A DNA stretch of 19,086 nt from an uncultured Lachnospiraceae bacterium. Its GTDB lineage: Bacteria > Bacillota > Clostridia > Lachnospirales > Lachnospiraceae. Made by a program: the position numbers and the translations under genes. The stretch lies in NCBI GenBank assembly GCA_902766655.1, contig CACXEL010000097.1:1-19086 (forward strand). Direction: 5' to 3'. A model generated the notes under the pieces. The model saw only the letters and a program-made list of their open reading frames with translations. It was not told the DNA's origin and made no database searches. Positions 1-6,640 of this stretch are shown here, in pieces. Position 1 is the stretch's first letter, and every line of letters starts with the position of its first letter.

Positions 1-35
1 ATGGCGCCGCCCTCCATGATCAAAGCGCTCTTCAT
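1..35 (-). CDS. Patatin-like phospholipase, N-terminal fragment (runs off the window)
   Basis: Read on the minus strand from an ATG at 35, the first codons give MKSALIMEGGA followed by AT (probably another Met). This matches the start of bacterial patatin-like phospholipases of the YjjU type, which begin with a short beta strand and the G-G-(A/G) oxyanion turn ahead of the GxSxG nucleophile motif. A Shine-Dalgarno GGGGAGGA (minus, 52 to 45) lies 9 nt upstream of the ATG. Only 11 complete codons are visible, so the catalytic Ser-Asp dyad cannot be checked. The gene is divergent from the hypothetical gene at 133, with about 100 bp shared upstream. The family call is inferred from a short but characteristic N-terminus. 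Confidence 0.66.
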   Translation of the reverse strand, partial: MKSALIMEGGA

Positions 36-66
36 GCCGCCGTATCCTCCCCGGCGGCCTTTCCGG

Positions 67-95
67 TTGAAAGCCGCCGGCTCTTCGTGTATAAT
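67..95 (+). promoter_or_regulatory. Sigma-70-type promoter of the 133-546 gene
   Basis: TTGAAA at 67-72 and TATAAT at 90-95 are separated by exactly 17 bp. Transcription would start near 102, leaving a leader of about 30 nt before the ATG at 133. This promoter lies inside the longer open frame that begins at base 1, so the upstream Met codons of that frame are unlikely to be used. Confidence 0.8.
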
Positions 96-132
96 GGGGG
101 AAACCGGGAAGGTCCGATGCGAGGTGAAAAAG

Positions 133-546
133 ATGGGCATGCCTGAATTCAAATATGTGCGGATCCAGGGCAAGCCGCTGGCGCGGAACACGATGCACGC
201 CAAGGGCATTTTCAGCATCTGCTGGCAGCTGGTGCAGCAGGACGTGATGGAGCAGGAGGACGCGGAGCTCTTCCGCGAGATCGACGGCTGGTTCGCCGAC
301 AACCTGCCCTATCCGCCCCAGTGCCGGAACCAGGAGCCCGTGGTCTGCTGGTTCAAGACCGAGAACGCCGACGAGATGCTGAAGATGATCCGCCCCGCCA
401 TGTGGCTGCTGGAGCGGTATCACCACCCCTTCTTCGTGGTGTACACCAACACGCCCGGGGAGATCGTCTACGAGGATCAGTACCAGATCGCGGCCCGGGC
501 CGACGGCTTCCTCCAGATCGACGATCTGCAGCCCTCCTGGTCCTGA
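133..546 (+). CDS. Hypothetical cytosolic protein, 137 aa
   Basis: I do not recognise a named family with certainty. The start at 133 is chosen because GAGGTG lies 6 nt upstream and a near-consensus promoter sits at 67-95; the open frame continues upstream to base 1, but that part overlaps the promoter and the divergent patatin gene. The protein has no signal peptide or membrane segment. It is rich in Trp, Tyr and acidic residues (for example EDAELFREIDGWFADNLP at residues 42-59 and YTNTPGEIVYEDQYQIA at 104-120) and has three cysteines (C30, C64, C72). It looks like a compact alpha/beta domain. It is a single-gene transcription unit with its own promoter and terminator. The function is unknown. 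Confidence 0.85.
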   Translation: MGMPEFKYVRIQGKPLARNTMHAKGIFSICWQLVQQDVMEQEDAELFREIDGWFADNLPYPPQCRNQEPVVCWFKTENADEMLKMIRPAMWLLERYHHPFFVVYTNTPGEIVYEDQYQIAARADGFLQIDDLQPSWS

Positions 547-566
547 CCGTTTCGCAAAGCCGTGCG

Positions 567-605
567 CCGGCGTCCGCCCCTCCGGGCGGCGGCCGGTGTT
601 TTTTT
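567..605 (+). terminator. Rho-independent terminator after the hypothetical gene
   Basis: CCGGC (567-571) pairs with GCCGG (592-596), and CCGCCC (574-579) pairs with GGGCGG (584-589), around a CTCC loop. A seven-base T run at 599-605 follows after one TG. The T run is only on the plus strand, so the element serves the 133-546 gene and not the convergent Nudix gene. Confidence 0.85.
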
Positions 606-631
606 GTTCTTCCTTTTTTCGCGTCCCGCCG

Positions 632-1132
632 TCAGGGGGCGGTTTCGTCCCCGCCGTCCAGGTATGCCCGCAGGGCGGTGTACTCCCGCAGGTAGGAACC
701 CCGCTTCTCCTCGCTGACGCCGGCCCAGTCCTGATGCCGGGAGAAGATGTCCACGGCTTCCTCCAGGGGGAGCCAGCGCGGCTCCAGCCCGCGGCGGGCC
801 TCCGCCTCCGTCAGGCGCATCCGCCCGCTCCCGGTCACCTCACAGACGAAATAGCGGCTGATATAGCGGTATTCCTCGTAGTACTCGTACAGCGTCAGGA
901 ACTGCCGCAGGGGGCGGACGATCAGCCCCGTCTCCTCCTCCGTCTCCCGGACGACGCATTCCTCCGGGGTCTCGCCCTCCTCCAGCCCGCCGCCGGGGAT
1001 CAGCCACCAGCCGGTCACGGTCTCATGGGAGAGCAGGAGCATCCCCTCCCGCAGGACGATCGCCCGGCAGCCCGCCCGGGTCTTCGTGAAGGTATCGAAG
1101 CGGTTCGCTCCGAGGATCTCAATCTCTCTCAT
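632..1132 (-). CDS. Nudix hydrolase (166 aa), third gene of the operon
   Basis: The protein carries a complete Nudix box Gx5Ex7REUxEExGU at residues 48-70 (G48, E54, R62-E63, E66-E67, G69), the Mg2+-binding signature of nucleoside diphosphate-X hydrolases. A conserved strand with WWLIPGGG (42-49) precedes it. About 95 residues follow the box, including a Tyr-rich segment (LYEYYEEYRYISRYF, near residues 80-95). No substrate-defining motif is evident, so the substrate (a damaged dNTP, a nucleotide sugar or another NDP-X) is unknown. The start ATG at 1132 overlaps the methyltransferase stop in an ATGA, implying translational coupling. Any longer reading upstream is only a shadow inside the methyltransferase gene. 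Confidence 0.9.
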   Translation of the reverse strand: MREIEILGANRFDTFTKTRAGCRAIVLREGMLLLSHETVTGWWLIPGGGLEEGETPEECVVRETEEETGLIVRPLRQFLTLYEYYEEYRYISRYFVCEVTGSGRMRLTEAEARRGLEPRWLPLEEAVDIFSRHQDWAGVSEEKRGSYLREYTALRAYLDGGDETAP

Positions 1133-1947
1133 GCCGTCCCGTCCTTTCCGCGGGCCGCGCCCCGGGCGACGAACATCCCGTACTCCTTGGGGACGCGCAG
1201 CACGCCGCCCTCCATGTGCCGCCTGAGTACCGAGAGGATCTCCTCCCGGGGCAGCTCCCGCAGCTCCGCCATGCCCGTCAGGCTTTGGATGTAATCCGCC
1301 ATGTCCTCCGCGTCGGTGACCTCCAGCGCGTCCTCGTAGAGGAACCGCTCCACCTCCGGGAAGAAGGGGGCCAGCTTCTCCGCCCCGTTCTGCAGCGTGA
1401 AGGGGCCGTCCGTGCGCGCCTCCATCCCGAAGAGGCCGCGGATGTACGCCATCATGCCGTGCTCGCCGTAGGTCGCGCAGTAGAAGGCGCCGTCCTCCTT
1501 CAGCACCCGGCGGACCTCCCGGAGCCCCCGGGCCAGGTCCGGCACATGGTAGAGCATCATGTTCGCGATCACCGCGTCGAAGGCGCGATCCCCGTACGGG
1601 ATGTCCCGGATGTCGATCACGCGGTATTCGATCCCCTCCAGCCCCCTGAGGTTCTCCCGCGCCGTGTTCAGCATGCCATCCGAAAAGTCGGACAGCACCA
1701 GCCGGGCGCACCGACCCGCCAGCTCTTCCTGCCCGAGCCACATCTCCCCGGTGCCGCAGCCCAGCTCCAGCACGGTCATCCCCTCCCGGAAGCGGTAATG
1801 GGAGACGATCCAGTTCCCGAAGCCCTGTTTGTTGACGGAGTATTTGCCGTGGATCGAGATCCGGGTGTTCAGCCTGTCCGCCGTGCCGTACTGCCGCCGG
1901 ACCGTTTCGGCGTCGTTCACGCCCTGCCGCCTGTTCCGCGTACGCAT
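1129..1947 (-). CDS. Class I SAM-dependent methyltransferase (272 aa)
   Basis: This is a Rossmann-fold methyltransferase of the Methyltransf_11/25 type. Motif I is VLELGCGTGE (residues 59-68); the acidic residue after strand 2 is in LVLSDFSDGML (83-93), followed by DIRDIPY (112-118), and strand 4 is FDAVIANMMLYHV (123-135). The N-terminal segment with LNTRISIHGKYSVNKQGFGNW (from residue 26) precedes the core and is not part of it; the C-terminal 110 residues probably form the acceptor-binding part. The acceptor is unknown. It lies between two Nudix genes, 17 nt after the first and overlapping the second by 4 nt. The start is uncertain: ATG at 1947 is reported, but a GTG at 1920 (V10), with AGGCGG upstream, is a plausible alternative. 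Confidence 0.88.
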   Translation of the reverse strand: MRTRNRRQGVNDAETVRRQYGTADRLNTRISIHGKYSVNKQGFGNWIVSHYRFREGMTVLELGCGTGEMWLGQEELAGRCARLVLSDFSDGMLNTARENLRGLEGIEYRVIDIRDIPYGDRAFDAVIANMMLYHVPDLARGLREVRRVLKEDGAFYCATYGEHGMMAYIRGLFGMEARTDGPFTLQNGAEKLAPFFPEVERFLYEDALEVTDAEDMADYIQSLTGMAELRELPREEILSVLRRHMEGGVLRVPKEYGMFVARGAARGKDGTA

Positions 1948-1964
1948 CCGCCCCCTTCCGCTCC

Positions 1965-2408
1965 TCACTTCAGCACGGGCTTCCAGTCGTCCGCCGCGTC
2001 CAGATAGAGCTCCGCGTACGCGCCGTCCGCCATGATCCGCATCAGCCCGTCCATATGCCAGATCCAGTTTGTCCGCAGCACCTCGTCCCGCTCCACCCAG
2101 AAGACCCGGCCCTCCTCCGAGGAGGTCAGCTCCCCGGTGAACCGGTCCGCCGTGAACAGGAACACCACATACCGGGAGCCGTCCCCGTTGATCCACTCCT
2201 TCACGCCGCAGAGGCGGGGGCGCTCGATCGTCAGCCCCGTCTCCTCCCGCATCTCGCGGATGACGGAATCCACGACCGGCTCGTGCTCCTCCACATGCCC
2301 GCCGGGGAAGATCACGCCGCCCGCGCCGGTCTTCTCCTGCACCAGCACGCGCGTGCCGTCCCGGATCATGCACAGATTCGTCAGGGTCACCCGTTCCGTC
2401 CGTTCCAT
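1965..2408 (-). CDS. Nudix hydrolase, MutT/8-oxo-dGTPase-like (147 aa)
   Basis: The Nudix box is complete at residues 37-59 (G37, E43, R51-E52, E55-E56, G58). The upstream sequence NLCMIRDGTRVLVQEK (11-26) and the downstream CGVKEWINGDGSRYVVFLF (67-85) are arranged as in the short MutT-like 8-oxo-dGTP diphosphatases of Firmicutes, so nucleotide-pool sanitation is the likeliest role; the substrate is inferred. ATG at 2408 is chosen over the adjacent GTG at 2411 because GGAGAG (minus, 2420 to 2415) then has 6-nt spacing. It is the first gene of a three-gene operon and lies just downstream of the flippase terminator. No convincing promoter was found in the short gap, so expression may start weakly there or by read-through. 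Confidence 0.9.
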   Translation of the reverse strand: MERTERVTLTNLCMIRDGTRVLVQEKTGAGGVIFPGGHVEEHEPVVDSVIREMREETGLTIERPRLCGVKEWINGDGSRYVVFLFTADRFTGELTSSEEGRVFWVERDEVLRTNWIWHMDGLMRIMADGAYAELYLDAADDWKPVLK

Positions 2409-2450
2409 CACGATCTCTCCGTTTCGTCCTCCGGGTCCGTCCCGGTACAG

Positions 2451-2477
2451 AAAAACACCGGCGGGGAGGCCGGTGTT
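2451..2477 (-). terminator. Rho-independent terminator after the flippase gene
   Basis: On the minus strand, AACACCGGC (2477 to 2469) pairs perfectly with GCCGGTGTT (2462 to 2454) around a 6-nt loop and runs directly into a T stretch (2455 to 2451). It starts 7 nt after the flippase stop codon and separates that gene from the Nudix-methyltransferase operon. Confidence 0.9.
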
Positions 2478-2483
2478 CCGTTT

Positions 2484-3533
2484 TCAGGGGGTCGGGCTCG
2501 CTTTCTTCCGGTCCTTCCGGCGGTTGGTGCGGATGGTGCCCCAGGTGATGGCCACCGCGCCCACGATCAGCGAGATGTAGTAGGTGAAGAAGCGCCACAG
2601 CAGCAGCGCCATCAGCCGCACGCCGTCCGGGAAGATCTGCGCGAAATACAGCGAGAAGATGCCCTCCTGCGCGCCGGAGGCGCCGGGCAGGGGCGTGTAG
2701 GCCGCGCTGGTATAGAGCATCACGCCCAGGGCGATCAGCTCGCCCAGCCCCGCGCCCTGCATGTGGAAGGCGTGGTACACGAAGGCGATGACCGCCATGA
2801 GGCTGAAGAGCTTCACGCTGGCCGAGACCAGCATCACCACCAGGCTGGCCGGCGCCCGTCCCAGCGTCATGATGCTGGTGTGGAAGGTCTCCAGGTGATC
2901 CTGCCAGCGCACCGATTGCGCCTCCGGGTCCTTGACGATGCGCAGCTTCGTCAGCAGGCGGATGATCAGCCGGATGATGAACCACACGATGCGCCGGTTG
3001 AGGGCCATCAGCAGGATGATCCCGACGCTGAAGATATTGTACCCGTATCCGACCACGAGGATCCAGGTGTTGCCGCCCACCTGCTCCGCGATGAAATCAC
3101 GGAAAGCGATCCACAGCACCGTGCCCCACACCGCCAGCATGAACTGGAAGCTGAAGAACTGCACGATCAGCGCCGAGGTGCCGATGCCGATGGGCACGCC
3201 CTTTTTGCTGAGATAATAGATCTGCATGGGCTGGCCGCCCGTGGCGCCGGGGGTGACGTTGCTGTAATAGTTGCCGGCGATGGCGACGTAACCGGCATAG
3301 AGCAGGGAGATGCGGTAGCCCTGCCGGCGCAGATAAAAGCGGATGGACACGGCGTCACACAGGACGGAGACCGCCCAGGCCAGGAGGCAGGCGATGACCC
3401 AGACCGGGCCGATGGAACGCAGGGCGTTCATGGCTCCGCTCATTTCCTGGCCGCTGATACCGACCACCAGGACGATGAGCAGCGTGACCAGGATGAGTCC
3501 GTAGTTGAGCAGTTTTCTGCGCCGAGAGTTCAT
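2484..3533 (-). CDS. MprF/AglD-like flippase-domain integral membrane protein (349 aa)
   Basis: This is a polytopic membrane protein of the lysylphosphatidylglycerol synthase TM-region family (UPF0104, COG0392). The two family signatures are present: GNYYSNVTPGATGGQPMQIY (residues 87-106) and YTPLPGASGAQEGIFSLYF (279-297). About eight hydrophobic segments are visible, the first at residues 10-26. The C-terminus ends in a basic tail (RTNRRKDRKK). The soluble aminoacyl-transferase domain of full MprF is absent, so it is probably a lipid flippase or transporter of unknown cargo rather than an aminoacyl-PG synthase. A strong RBS AAGGAG with 6-nt spacing fixes the start at 3533. It is a monocistronic unit with its own terminator; the upstream gap contains structured repeats and no clear promoter. 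Confidence 0.88.
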   Translation of the reverse strand: MNSRRRKLLNYGLILVTLLIVLVVGISGQEMSGAMNALRSIGPVWVIACLLAWAVSVLCDAVSIRFYLRRQGYRISLLYAGYVAIAGNYYSNVTPGATGGQPMQIYYLSKKGVPIGIGTSALIVQFFSFQFMLAVWGTVLWIAFRDFIAEQVGGNTWILVVGYGYNIFSVGIILLMALNRRIVWFIIRLIIRLLTKLRIVKDPEAQSVRWQDHLETFHTSIMTLGRAPASLVVMLVSASVKLFSLMAVIAFVYHAFHMQGAGLGELIALGVMLYTSAAYTPLPGASGAQEGIFSLYFAQIFPDGVRLMALLLWRFFTYYISLIVGAVAITWGTIRTNRRKDRKKASPTP

Positions 3534-3564
3534 GGCATCTCCTTTCCTGTCCGTAGTCTGTATT

Positions 3565-3606
3565 CCGGGGGGCTTTCCGATCGCCCCCCGGGCCCCCTTC
3601 GGGGCC
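3565..3606 (+). repeat. Structured intergenic repeat, copy A (partial)
   Basis: A 9-bp stem CCGGGGGGC (3565-3573) / GCCCCCCGG (3583-3591) encloses the loop TTTCCGATC, followed by a second stem GGCCCC (3591-3596) / GGGGCC (3601-3606) with loop CTTC. The same loop and hairpin order recur at 3683-3743 and 6562-6619 with different stem bases. Copy A lacks the first hairpin of the other two. It lies between the flippase gene and sufU. The rest of the 3534-3808 gap holds copy B and a linker containing CCCCATTGGGG, with no gene. Confidence 0.8.
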
Positions 3607-3682
3607 GTTGGGATAAATGGGGTGAAGGGAATCGGTTGTCTGCCGGGGCCCCATTGGGGATGTGCAATGTTTGTCTTTTGGG

Positions 3683-3743
3683 TTTCGCGCCTGCGGGCGC
3701 GACCAGAGGGCTTTCCGATCGCCCTCTGGACTCCTTCGGGGTC
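3683..3743 (+). repeat. Structured intergenic repeat, copy B (three hairpins)
   Basis: There are three adjacent hairpins. TCGCGCC (3685-3691) pairs with GGCGCGA (3696-3702). CCAGAGGGC (3703-3711) pairs with GCCCTCTGG (3721-3729) around the loop TTTCCGATC. GACTCC (3729-3734) pairs with GGGTC (3739-3743 region) around a TTC loop. Copy C at 6562-6619 has the same design. It lies about 65 bp downstream of sufU, where it could slow or end suf transcription, but no T run follows on either strand, so it is not a canonical terminator. Confidence 0.85.
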
Positions 3744-3808
3744 GTGACGTCAATAATTGAAATACGGTATTGGCACTATGAACGGCTCAAGCGGCGCCAT
3801 AAACGGCT

Positions 3809-4234
3809 TTACTTCTTCTTGAAGATCTCTTCCACCGTGTGCCAGCCGAGGACGGCGCACTTGACCCGGGAGGGCATGTGGGAGATGTCCTGCAGGGCGC
3901 CGGCTTCCTCGAGCTCGTCGATCTCCTCTTCGGAGGCCTCACCCTTGATCATCCGGATGAAGATATCCGCCAGGCGGAGGGCTTCCTCCTTCGGCTTGCC
4001 GATGATCAGGTCCAGCATCATGTCCGCGGAGGCCTGGGAGATGGCGCAGCCGTCGCCCACGAAGGCGCCGTCCTCGATCACCCCGTCCTCCACCTTCAGC
4101 TGGAGGGTGATGTCGTCCCCGCAGCTGGGGTTCACGCCGCGCAGCGCGGTGTTCGCCCCCGGCAGGGCGTGCTTGTGCTCCGGGTGCAGGTTGTGCTCGG
4201 TGAGGATCTCGTTGTAGTAGGTGTTACTCGGCAT
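3809..4234 (-). CDS. sufU: SufU, NifU-like Fe-S scaffold / SufS sulfur acceptor (141 aa)
   Basis: The length and motifs match SufU: NPSCGDD with C38 and D40, GDGCAIS with C63, and RVKCAVLGW with C126. These are the four Zn-binding positions (Cys, Asp, Cys, Cys) of the family. The insert between the second and third Cys that distinguishes SufU from IscU is present (ASEEEIDELEEAGALQD region). In this family the protein takes persulfide sulfur from the SufS cysteine and passes it to the SufBCD scaffold. The ATG at 4234 lies inside the end of sufS (11-nt overlap), so translation is coupled. It is the last gene of the suf operon. Confidence 0.95.
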   Translation of the reverse strand: MPSNTYYNEILTEHNLHPEHKHALPGANTALRGVNPSCGDDITLQLKVEDGVIEDGAFVGDGCAISQASADMMLDLIIGKPKEEALRLADIFIRMIKGEASEEEIDELEEAGALQDISHMPSRVKCAVLGWHTVEEIFKKK

Positions 4235-5480
4235 AGCCCATCGCTCCTCTGATGCTCCTGAGCACCGTCAGGAAGCGCCCGATCTCCTCCTCCGTGTTGT
4301 AGAACATCACGCTCGCCCGGGAGGAGGAGGGGATCCCCAGGTGCTGATGCAGGGGCTGCGCGCAGTGATGACCCGCGCGGATGCAGACCCCGCCGTCGCT
4401 CATGATGGCGGAAATGTCGTGCGGGTGCACGCCCTCCACCGTGAAGGCCGCGATGCCGTGGTGCTCCGCGGGATCCTGCGAGCCGATCAGCCGCACGTGG
4501 GGGGTATCCAGGATGCCCTCCACCAGCATGCGGGTGAGGTCCGCCTCCCGCTTCTGGATGCGGTCGAAGCCCACGCGGCCCAGATAGCGGATGGCCTCCG
4601 CCAGCGCCAGCGCGCCGCCGGTGTTCACCGTCCCCGCCTCGAATTTCTGCGGCAGGGGCGCCCACCAGATCTCGTCCGTGGTCACCGCGTCGATCATCTC
4701 GCCGCCGGTGAGGAAGGGGGGCATCTCCTCCAGCAGCGCCCGGCGCCCCCAGAGGACGCCGATGCCCATGGGCGTCAGCATCTTATGCCCGGAGAAGACG
4801 AGGAAATCGACGCCCAGCTCCTGCACGTCCACCGGCATGTGGGGCACGCTCTGGGCCCCGTCGGCGACGATCAGCGTGCCGTTTGCGTGGCACAGCTCCG
4901 CGAAGCGCCGGAGGTCGTTCACCCGGCCGAAGACGTTGGAGCAGTGAGTGATGGCGAGGATCTTCGTGCGCCCGTTCAGCGCCTCCCGCAGGGTCTCCTC
5001 CCGGTAGGTGCCGTCCGGCTCGCAGAGGAGATAGCGCACCTTCGCGCCGGTGCGCTCCGCCGCCATGCGCCAGGGCAGCATGTTGCTGTGGTGCTCCGTG
5101 ATGCCGACCAGCACCTCGTCCCCCGGGCGCAGGATATGACTGCCCAGGCTGTAGGCGATCAGGTTCAGCGATTCGGACGCGTTGCGGGTAAAAATGACCT
5201 CCGCCGCCTCCGGCGCGTTGATGAAGCCGCGCACGGTCTCCCGCGCCGCCTCGTAGGCCTCCGTGATCTGTACGCTCAGGGGGTACAGGCCCCGGAAGGG
5301 GCTCGCCTTCTCCCTGAGATAGTGCTCGGAGACCGTGCGGATCACGCACTCCGGGCAGAGGGAGGTGGCTGAATTGTCAAGATAGGCGGTGTCCTGCGCC
5401 GCAAAGAAGGGGAAGTCCTCGCGCACGGAAGCGATATCCAGCGTGTCCGCGCCCCGCACGCCCTCAAACTGTTGTTCCAT
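4224..5480 (-). CDS. sufS: SufS, cysteine desulfurase (418 aa)
   Basis: This is a group II NifS-like, PLP-dependent enzyme that removes sulfur from L-cysteine as an enzyme-bound persulfide. The PLP lysine is K233 in FSGHKMLTPMGIG (229-241); cofactor contacts are H130-H131 (TEHHSN) and D207/Q210 (ADGAQS). The sulfur-carrying cysteine is C373 in RAGHHCAQPL (368-377), in the short loop typical of SufS. TAYLDNSATS (31-40) is the usual N-terminal motif. The ATG at 5480 overlaps the sufD stop by 17 nt. The protein is full length. Pairing with a downstream SufU rather than SufE is the Firmicute arrangement. Confidence 0.96.
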   Translation of the reverse strand: MEQQFEGVRGADTLDIASVREDFPFFAAQDTAYLDNSATSLCPECVIRTVSEHYLREKASPFRGLYPLSVQITEAYEAARETVRGFINAPEAAEVIFTRNASESLNLIAYSLGSHILRPGDEVLVGITEHHSNMLPWRMAAERTGAKVRYLLCEPDGTYREETLREALNGRTKILAITHCSNVFGRVNDLRRFAELCHANGTLIVADGAQSVPHMPVDVQELGVDFLVFSGHKMLTPMGIGVLWGRRALLEEMPPFLTGGEMIDAVTTDEIWWAPLPQKFEAGTVNTGGALALAEAIRYLGRVGFDRIQKREADLTRMLVEGILDTPHVRLIGSQDPAEHHGIAAFTVEGVHPHDISAIMSDGGVCIRAGHHCAQPLHQHLGIPSSSRASVMFYNTEEEIGRFLTVLRSIRGAMGYAE

Positions 5481-6513
5481 CGGTGTCGAAATCCGCTCCG
5501 TTCAGATATTCCGCGACCGCGACGCGGGTCGCCTCGTCCGGGATCTGCGCCGCCACGGCATTCAGCCGGGAGAGCGCCATCTGCCGGTAAATCAGCTCCA
5601 CGGGCATGCCCCGGGAGGCCATGTAGTAGACCAGTTCCTCGCTCAGGCGGCCGATGGTCGCCCCGTGGGTGCCGGAGACGTCCTCCTCCGCGCAGAGGAT
5701 CAGCGGGATGGTCTGGTTGACGGTGCCGTCGTTCATCAGCAGCACGTCCTCCGTCTCCGCGCCCACCGCTCCGGCGGACCCGCGGCGGAAATCGATCGTC
5801 CCGCGGAAGATCTTCCTCGCGGTGTCCTCCAGGACGCCCGCGGCCTGGATGTCGCAGGTGGTGCGCTTCCCCTCGTGGGGCACCACATAGTTCATGTCGA
5901 TGCGGTGGTCCCGGTTCGCCCGGTAGCCGATGCGGGCGGTGAAGTCGCTCCCCTCGCCCCGCAGCAGCACGTGGGCGCCCAGGTCGGTCTCCCGGCCGTC
6001 CAGCACCAGCTGGATCAGGCGGATGCGCGCGTCCTTCGCGCACTCCCCGCCCACGCTCACCACGCTGCGGCCCTCCGCGCCCACGCGGAAGATCTGCACC
6101 AGGGTGAGCTCGGCCCCCTCGTCCGCCAGCAGCAGCGTCTCGAGGCCGGCCTCGCCGCTGCAGCCCTCGGGCGCGGCGATATCCATCACGGCGGTGACGC
6201 GGCTGCCGGGCTCCGCAGCGATGCGGACGCGGTCCAGCGCGGCGCCCTCCTCCGCCCGCCAGCACAGGCGCAGCAGCGCCTCCCCGGAGGCGGAGAGCGC
6301 CAGGGGCTTCTCTTCCATATTCGCCGCCAGGGCTGCGAAAGCCTCCCCGGCGCTGCCCTTCACGGCCGAAAAATCGCGCGCGCAGGGGGTCCAGTCGCCC
6401 CGCCGCTCCGCGATGAGGAGGCGGCCGCCCTTGCCGGCGTCGAAGTCCGTCTCCCCCTGGTTCATCCGCAGCCAGCGCCAGGTGGGCGCCGGGAGGGTAT
6501 TGATCTTCATCAT
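5464..6513 (-). CDS. sufD: SufD, Fe-S assembly scaffold subunit (349 aa)
   Basis: This is a SufBD-fold protein: a right-handed beta-helix with a C-terminal helical part. The C-terminal signature is GTHGATIGRLSEELVYYMAS (281-300), containing the conserved His (H283) that sits at the SufB-SufD interface in characterised homologues, followed by SRGMP. It forms the SufBC2D scaffold with SufB and SufC. ATG at 6513 (MMKINT) is chosen because AAGGAG lies 6 nt upstream; the open frame extends further to 6621 only by reading through the structured repeat at 6562-6619, which is not coding. The N-terminal 100 residues are Ala-rich and divergent, as is common for SufD. Confidence 0.92.
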   Translation of the reverse strand: MMKINTLPAPTWRWLRMNQGETDFDAGKGGRLLIAERRGDWTPCARDFSAVKGSAGEAFAALAANMEEKPLALSASGEALLRLCWRAEEGAALDRVRIAAEPGSRVTAVMDIAAPEGCSGEAGLETLLLADEGAELTLVQIFRVGAEGRSVVSVGGECAKDARIRLIQLVLDGRETDLGAHVLLRGEGSDFTARIGYRANRDHRIDMNYVVPHEGKRTTCDIQAAGVLEDTARKIFRGTIDFRRGSAGAVGAETEDVLLMNDGTVNQTIPLILCAEEDVSGTHGATIGRLSEELVYYMASRGMPVELIYRQMALSRLNAVAAQIPDEATRVAVAEYLNGADFDTDGTTV

Positions 6514-6561
6514 CCGTTGCTCCTTATATCGCAACTTGACTTTTCTCCCCGGATAATGGGG

Positions 6562-6619
6562 TTTCGCGCCTGCGGGCGCGACCAGAGGCTTTCCGATCGC
6601 CTCCGGACTCTTCGGCGTC
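6562..6619 (+). repeat. Structured intergenic repeat, copy C, inside the suf operon
   Basis: The first hairpin TCGCGCC (6564-6570) / GGCGCGA (6575-6581) is identical to copy B. The second, CCAGAGGC (6582-6589) / GCCTCCGG (6599-6606), is one pair shorter and has one mismatch, but keeps the exact loop TTTCCGATC. The third is GACTC TTCG GCGTC (6606-6619). The element sits between the sufB stop and the sufD ribosome binding site, so it is co-transcribed and could affect mRNA processing or relative expression of the two scaffold subunits. Confidence 0.85.
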
Positions 6620-6640
6620 ATTCCTTTGGAGGAGCTGGTA

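Noticed and set aside
3683..3743. Repeat copy B as a normal terminator of the suf operon
   Set aside because: Strong hairpins but no T run after them on the minus strand; kept as a repeat with only possible termination effect.
2055..4217. 720-codon plus-strand open frame
   Set aside because: Antisense shadow across the Nudix, flippase and sufU genes; composition rich in His, Gln, Asp, Arg and Gly, no RBS and no domain.
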